A DNA stretch of 8,883 bases, taken from contig PMHU01000271.1 in assembly GCA_003156795.1 (NCBI GenBank), positions 1,219-10,101 of the forward strand. The letters run 5' to 3'. Under the pieces are notes generated by a model. That model was not told the origin of the DNA. It searched no databases and saw only the letters and a list, made by a program, of their open reading frames with translations. Positions within the stretch are counted from its first letter, which is position 1, and each line of letters begins with the position of its first letter. The translations under genes were made by a program, and so were the position numbers. Below are positions 5,866 through 8,883 of the stretch, piece after piece. The DNA is from Acidimicrobiaceae bacterium. GTDB lineage: Bacteria; Actinomycetota; Acidimicrobiia; Acidimicrobiales; Palsa-688.

Positions 5866-7185
5866 ATGGCACCGGGGATGGAGGACATAGTCAGGCTCTG
5901 CAAACAGCGGGGCTTCATCTTTCCTTCGGCCGAGATCTACGGCGGGTTCCGGTCCACTTACGATTACGGCCCACTCGGCGTGCTGATGCTCCGCAACGTC
6001 AAGAATGCCTGGTGGCGCTCGATGGTCCAAATGCGCCACGACGTCGTCGGCCTCGATGCCGCCATCCTGTCCAGCCCCAAGATCTGGGCCGCGTCCGGCC
6101 ACCTGGCCAACTTCACCGATCCCTTGGTCGACTGCCGGTCGTGCAAGGAGCGATGGAGGGCCGATCACCTCGAACCAGACCCCGAGGACGGCCGCATCCA
6201 CTGCCCGAACTGCCGCAGCACCGACCTGACCGAGGCCCGGGCTTTCAACTTGATGTTCAAGACCCACGTCGGCCCGGTGGAAGACGAGGGAAGCGTGGCC
6301 TACTTGCGGCCCGAGACGGCCCAGGGCCATTTCGTCAACTTCCTCAACGTCCTGCAGACGTCTCGCAAGCGGCCGCCGTTCGGCATAGCGCAGATCGGCA
6401 AGTCATTTCGCAACGAGATCACCCCGGGAAACTTCGTGTTTCGGACCCGGGAATTCGAGCAGATGGAGCTCGAGTACTTCGTTCCTCCCGACGAAGCGGC
6501 GAAGTGGTTCGACTACTGGTGCGACGAGCGGCTCGGGTGGTACGTGGACCTCGGCATCCCGCCGGACATGTTGCGGTTGCGGTCCCACGACGAGGAGGAG
6601 CTCTCCCACTATTCGGCGGGCACGTCGGACGTCGAGTTCATGTTTCCGTGGGGTTGGGGTGAGCTCGAGGGCATCGCCAACCGCACCGACTACGACCTCA
6701 AAGCCCACGCCGCCGCGAGCGGCGAGAAGCTGGAGTACTTCGACCAGGCCACCAACGAGCGCTACACGCCTTACGTGATAGAGCCGGCAGCCGGGGCGAC
6801 CAGGACCATGATGGCCTTTCTGCTGGCGGCCTACACGACAGACGAGGTCGGGGGCGAGGCGCGCACGGTGCTCAAGCTCGACCACCGGATCGCCCCGTAC
6901 CAAGTGGCGGTGCTGCCGTTGTCTCGCAAGGACACCCTGGTGCCTTTGGCCCTCGAAGTTCTCGGACTGCTCCAGCCCACCGCCATGTGCGACTACGACG
7001 AGACCCAGTCGATCGGGCGCCGCTATCGCCGTCAGGACGAGATCGGCACGCCGCTGGCAGTCACGGTCGACTTCGACTCGCTGGAGGATCGGGCCGTGAC
7101 GATCCGCGACCGGGACAGCACCGAGCAGGTGCGGGTCCCGATCGCGAACCTGGTCGCGGAGGTTTCGGACCGTCTCTCGCTATAG
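5866..7185 (+). CDS. glyS: Glycyl-tRNA synthetase, class II homodimeric type
   Basis: This cytosolic enzyme charges tRNA-Gly with glycine using ATP. The 439-residue protein is the single-chain (alpha2) type used by actinobacteria rather than the alpha2-beta2 type. It opens with LCKQRGFIFPSAEIYGGFRS and YDYGPLG (33-39), then has a zinc-type pair of Cys-X2-Cys motifs (Cys90/93 and Cys113/116). Next come LRPETAQGHFVNF (147-159), class II motif 2 in FRNEITPGNFVFRTREFEQME (181-201), and GWGELEGIANRTDYDL (263-278). Motif 3 is EPAAGATRTMMAFLLAAY (306-323), followed by the anticodon-binding domain from about 342 (IAPYQVAVLPL) to the end. An in-frame TAG at 5851 limits the start; ATG at 5866 is preferred to the ATG at 5878 because of the TAGCCT box. 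Length is slightly below the usual roughly 460. The final codons lie in a 15-nt direct repeat copied just after the stop. Confidence 0.95.
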   Translation: MAPGMEDIVRLCKQRGFIFPSAEIYGGFRSTYDYGPLGVLMLRNVKNAWWRSMVQMRHDVVGLDAAILSSPKIWAASGHLANFTDPLVDCRSCKERWRADHLEPDPEDGRIHCPNCRSTDLTEARAFNLMFKTHVGPVEDEGSVAYLRPETAQGHFVNFLNVLQTSRKRPPFGIAQIGKSFRNEITPGNFVFRTREFEQMELEYFVPPDEAAKWFDYWCDERLGWYVDLGIPPDMLRLRSHDEEELSHYSAGTSDVEFMFPWGWGELEGIANRTDYDLKAHAAASGEKLEYFDQATNERYTPYVIEPAAGATRTMMAFLLAAYTTDEVGGEARTVLKLDHRIAPYQVAVLPLSRKDTLVPLALEVLGLLQPTAMCDYDETQSIGRRYRRQDEIGTPLAVTVDFDSLEDRAVTIRDRDSTEQVRVPIANLVAEVSDRLSL

Positions 7186-7207
7186 AGCGGTAGACCGTCT
7201 CTCGCTA
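7168..7207 (+). repeat. 15-nt direct repeat duplicating the 3' end of glyS
   Basis: GACCGTCTCTCGCTA occurs at 7168-7182, encoding the last five residues DRLSL of GlyS, and again at 7193-7207 in the 42-nt gap between the two convergent stops. The offset is 25 bp and the copies are identical over exactly 15 nt. A weak hairpin (CTCT 7174-7177 with AGAG 7184-7187) overlaps the first copy and the stop codon, but nothing here looks like a strong terminator. Confidence 0.85.
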
Positions 7208-7227
7208 AGGGGCGGTGGGCTCCGAGC

Positions 7228-8355
7228 TCAGCGGCCCAGCAGATCGAGGGTGTTGGTGGCGTCGTCGACGAAGTACACCCCCGCGTGGTGAGGCGCGATC
7301 GCCAGTCCGAAGAGGGCGCCCGAGCCCGGAGGGGTACCGCTCGAGTCGATCAGTTCGGCGTCGACCTCGGTGCCCGAAGGGGTCGTTTCGACGATGTATC
7401 CGTCGTCGCCGTTGACGGTTAGCACGTCGCCGTTCGGGGCGATGGTGAGGCCGAGGGGCCCGTTGAGGTGGCTCGTCATCGCGTTCGTTGACGACGCCAG
7501 CTGCCCTTCACCGGCGCTATTCGTGCGGGTCAGTGCAGAGGGGATGGCCCGGATCGTGTTGTCGACCGTGTCGGCTACGTATAGCGTTCCCGACGGCGCC
7601 AGGCCCACGCCGGTCGGACCCACGACGAGGGCGTTCGGATCGGTTCGCTCCGGGAATCCCGAGCCGATGATCGTGTTGCTGACGACAAGGGGATAGGCGT
7701 GGCTCAAATTCAGTTCCAAGCGGACGACGGTGCCCTTGTCCACGACGCTGCCGCCGGCGGCGACGGTGCCCCTCAGAACGTTGGTGAAGAACAGAGCGGC
7801 TTGATCGCCCTCGGATACGGCGGTCAAGTCCCAAGGTCCGTTGATGTCGCCGCCGGTGAGGTTTTCGACCACGCCGCCTTCGCGATCCAAGATCACGAGC
7901 GAGCCCCTTGTGGCCGTGGCCGACATCCCGTTCGAGGTGGGGAGGTTGCCCACGACCACGAAGCCGTGGGGCAACACGGCCAACGCGGTGGTCAGGCCGG
8001 TGCCGCCCGGTAGCTGCGGGATCCGGGCGAACACGTTGACCACGCCTGACGGACTGATCTCGACGATGGTGGTCCCGGTCCCCTGTGCGTTGGAAGAGGC
8101 GTTGAAGTTAGAAACGAGCACGTTGCCGCGGTGCAGGCGACCTATCGATTGCTTGACCACGGCGACGCCGTAGGGGTTGACGTCGCCGTCCCCGGGCAGG
8201 GGGGTCTTGCTGGCCGGGACAGTCGACGCCAGGGTCGTGACCTGGGTGAATTGCCCGAGGAAGCTCGAGGCTGCGAACGCGGGCGGGGTCGCCGCGAACG
8301 AGGCGATGGCGGCTCCGACGAGAACGGCGGAAACTGCGGGCCTGGTGAATCGCAT
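7228..8355 (-). CDS. Secreted NHL-like beta-propeller protein of unknown function
   Basis: I do not recognise a named family. The 375-residue product starts with a clear Sec signal peptide: basic MRFTR, a hydrophobic core AVLVGAAIASF, and a signal peptidase I site after AFA (residue 28). The mature part contains no cysteine and shows repeated propeller-like units. Examples are NPYGVAVV (60-67), GPWDLTAV (173-180), GPTGVGLAPSGTLYVADTVD (246-265), GPLGLTIAPNGDVLTVNGDD (299-318) and LFGLAIAPHHAGVYFVDDAT (348-367). This G-P-x-G-hydrophobic, P-x-G, V-x-D/N pattern is typical of NHL/SMP-30-like blades, so a roughly six-bladed propeller exported across the membrane is likely. No catalytic residues, membrane anchor or lipobox are evident. 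The ATG at 8355 is fixed by GGAGGT 6 nt upstream and by the signal peptide. The gene opposes both neighbours, so it is not part of their operons. Confidence 0.85.
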   Translation of the reverse strand: MRFTRPAVSAVLVGAAIASFAATPPAFAASSFLGQFTQVTTLASTVPASKTPLPGDGDVNPYGVAVVKQSIGRLHRGNVLVSNFNASSNAQGTGTTIVEISPSGVVNVFARIPQLPGGTGLTTALAVLPHGFVVVGNLPTSNGMSATATRGSLVILDREGGVVENLTGGDINGPWDLTAVSEGDQAALFFTNVLRGTVAAGGSVVDKGTVVRLELNLSHAYPLVVSNTIIGSGFPERTDPNALVVGPTGVGLAPSGTLYVADTVDNTIRAIPSALTRTNSAGEGQLASSTNAMTSHLNGPLGLTIAPNGDVLTVNGDDGYIVETTPSGTEVDAELIDSSGTPPGSGALFGLAIAPHHAGVYFVDDATNTLDLLGR

Positions 8356-8361
8356 GGGTCT

Positions 8362-8367
8362 ACCTCC
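8362..8367 (-). promoter_or_regulatory. Strong Shine-Dalgarno of the NHL-like gene
   Basis: On the minus strand this reads GGAGGT, a full anti-16S match, 6 nt before the ATG at 8355. It settles the start. It is the strongest ribosome-binding site in the window and contrasts with the SD-less starts of dinG, uppS and glyS, so this message must have a leader. Confidence 0.85.
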
Positions 8368-8411
8368 GGTCGAGAGCGGCTTCGCAAGGCAGGTGCCGGC
8401 GCGCGGCCGTC

Positions 8412-8429
8412 ACGTCCCCTGTTGGACGT
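8412..8429. promoter_or_regulatory. 18-nt dyad in the divergent NHL-like/ppdK intergenic region, possible operator
   Basis: ACGTCC (8412-8417) and GGACGT (8424-8429) form a perfect inverted repeat with a 6-nt spacer CCTGTT. It lies 57 nt upstream of the NHL-like start and about 90 nt upstream of the ppdK -10 box. It could be a dimeric-regulator site or a hairpin in the NHL-like leader. The 208-nt gap around it (8356-8563) otherwise shows only the promoter and ribosome-binding elements listed here; I see no riboswitch-like conserved core. Confidence 0.35.
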
Positions 8430-8516
8430 ATTACGAAAGCTCCGGCCGAAGGGATTGCGCCCAACTGGGAAAGTTTCAGGAGCGGACATCCGGATGGGAC
8501 CGGCTGCGTCAAGCTC

Positions 8517-8522
8517 TAGGCT
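8517..8522 (+). promoter_or_regulatory. Candidate -10 box of ppdK
   Basis: TAGGCT fits TAnnnT and resembles the TAGCCT/TAGCTT boxes elsewhere in the window. It lies 41 nt before the ppdK ATG, which would give a leader of about 34 nt. That agrees with the presence of a Shine-Dalgarno at this gene. No good -35 is visible. Confidence 0.4.
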
Positions 8523-8563
8523 CAGACCCCGACCTGCCCATCAGCCCCAGCGAGGAACATCGC

Positions 8564-8883
8564 ATGACGTTCGTCTACCCCTTCGACCACAAGCATCGCA
8601 GGCCCCCCATGGAGCTGAAGGATCTCCTGGGCGGAAAGGGAGCCAACCTGGCCGAGATGACGTCGGTACTCAAGCTCCCGGTGCCTCCCGGGTTCACCAT
8701 CTCGACCGACGCCTGCCGCGCCTACATGGACGGCGGCTGGCCCGAGGGACTGTCCGAGGAGGTGGCCCGGGCCCGGGCCCGTCTCGAAAAGAAGATGGGC
8801 CACCGCCTGGGCGACCCCGGGGACCCCCTGCTCGTGAGCGTGCGGTCGGGCGCCAAGTTCTCGATGCCCGGCATGATGGACAC
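8564..8883 (+). CDS. ppdK: Pyruvate phosphate dikinase, N-terminal part (cut by window end)
   Basis: PPDK interconverts pyruvate + ATP + Pi and PEP + AMP + PPi, linking glycolysis and gluconeogenesis. Only 106 of an expected roughly 880-900 residues are present. They include LLGGKGANLAEMTSV (21-35), LPVPPGFTISTDAC (38-51) and GDPGDPLLVSVRSGAKFSMP (83-102) followed by GMMD, which are hallmark stretches of the PPDK nucleotide-binding (ATP-grasp) domain; the phrasing distinguishes it from PEP synthase. The ATG at 8564 follows GAGGAA (8552-8557) by 6 nt, a reasonable Shine-Dalgarno. The frame is intact to the window edge. Its closeness to glyS recalls Gram-positive loci in which glyS is followed by PPDK or its regulator and then dnaG and rpoD. 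Confidence 0.93.
   Translation, partial: MTFVYPFDHKHRRPPMELKDLLGGKGANLAEMTSVLKLPVPPGFTISTDACRAYMDGGWPEGLSEEVARARARLEKKMGHRLGDPGDPLLVSVRSGAKFSMPGMMD

Noticed and set aside
5773..5890. GGAGGAGG (5773-5780) as a ribosome-binding site for a small ORF before glyS
   Set aside because: The only start at usable spacing is a TTG 11 nt away; the ATG at 5810 is 29 nt away. The frame is short, Arg/Ser/Pro-rich and runs into glyS.
5550..6662. 370-codon + strand frame covering the recO end and glyS
   Set aside because: Its composition is Arg/Pro-rich with no recognisable motif, and it overlaps two confidently identified genes in another frame.
8487..8496. Palindrome CATCCGGATG as an operator of ppdK
   Set aside because: A 10-bp palindrome is expected several times by chance in a window of this length; without comparison data it is not a supportable site on its own.

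Overview
The window is a G+C-rich, densely coded bacterial chromosome segment carrying mainly housekeeping genes. The likely source is an actinobacterium, plausibly an Acidimicrobiia-like lineage. Supporting signs are strong G/C bias at third codon positions, GTG starts, an Rv1855c-type F420-dependent oxidoreductase, and several genes with no Shine-Dalgarno but a TAnnnT box about 7 nt before the start codon (the leaderless pattern common in actinobacteria). The lineage call is inference; no rRNA or marker comparison was possible.

Left part (1-1042, + strand): the 3' end of a CorC/HlyC-type CBS-domain protein gene runs 10 nt ahead of era, the ribosome-assembly GTPase. Era meets a convergent DinG-type iron-sulfur helicase (1122-3095, - strand) across a short gap holding G+C-rich hairpins.

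Middle (3096-5751): the helicase is transcribed divergently from an LLM-class flavin/F420 oxidoreductase (3196-4128). The roughly 100 bp between them contains three 11-nt direct repeats at an exact 15-bp period. After the oxidoreductase comes a perfect 9-bp-stem hairpin, then uppS (undecaprenyl diphosphate synthase, 4176-4922) and recO (recombination mediator, 5005-5751).

Right part (5752-8883): glyS (class II glycyl-tRNA synthetase, 5866-7185), a convergent gene for a secreted NHL-like beta-propeller protein of unknown role (7228-8355, - strand), and the 5' end of ppdK (pyruvate phosphate dikinase, from 8564), cut by the window edge.

The set corC-era-uppS-recO-glyS-ppdK resembles the conserved ybeY/era/recO/glyS neighbourhood of many Gram-positive bacteria. 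It joins ribosome maturation, the cell-wall lipid carrier, DNA repair, tRNA charging and central carbon metabolism. The helicase/oxidoreductase pair and the NHL-like gene look like lineage-specific insertions. I see no CRISPR array, insertion sequence, prophage gene, tRNA or rRNA. I also see no convincing new multi-gene system; the most interesting signals are small: the shared promoter architecture, the period-15 repeat, the hairpin abutting the uppS promoter, and a duplicated 3' end of glyS.
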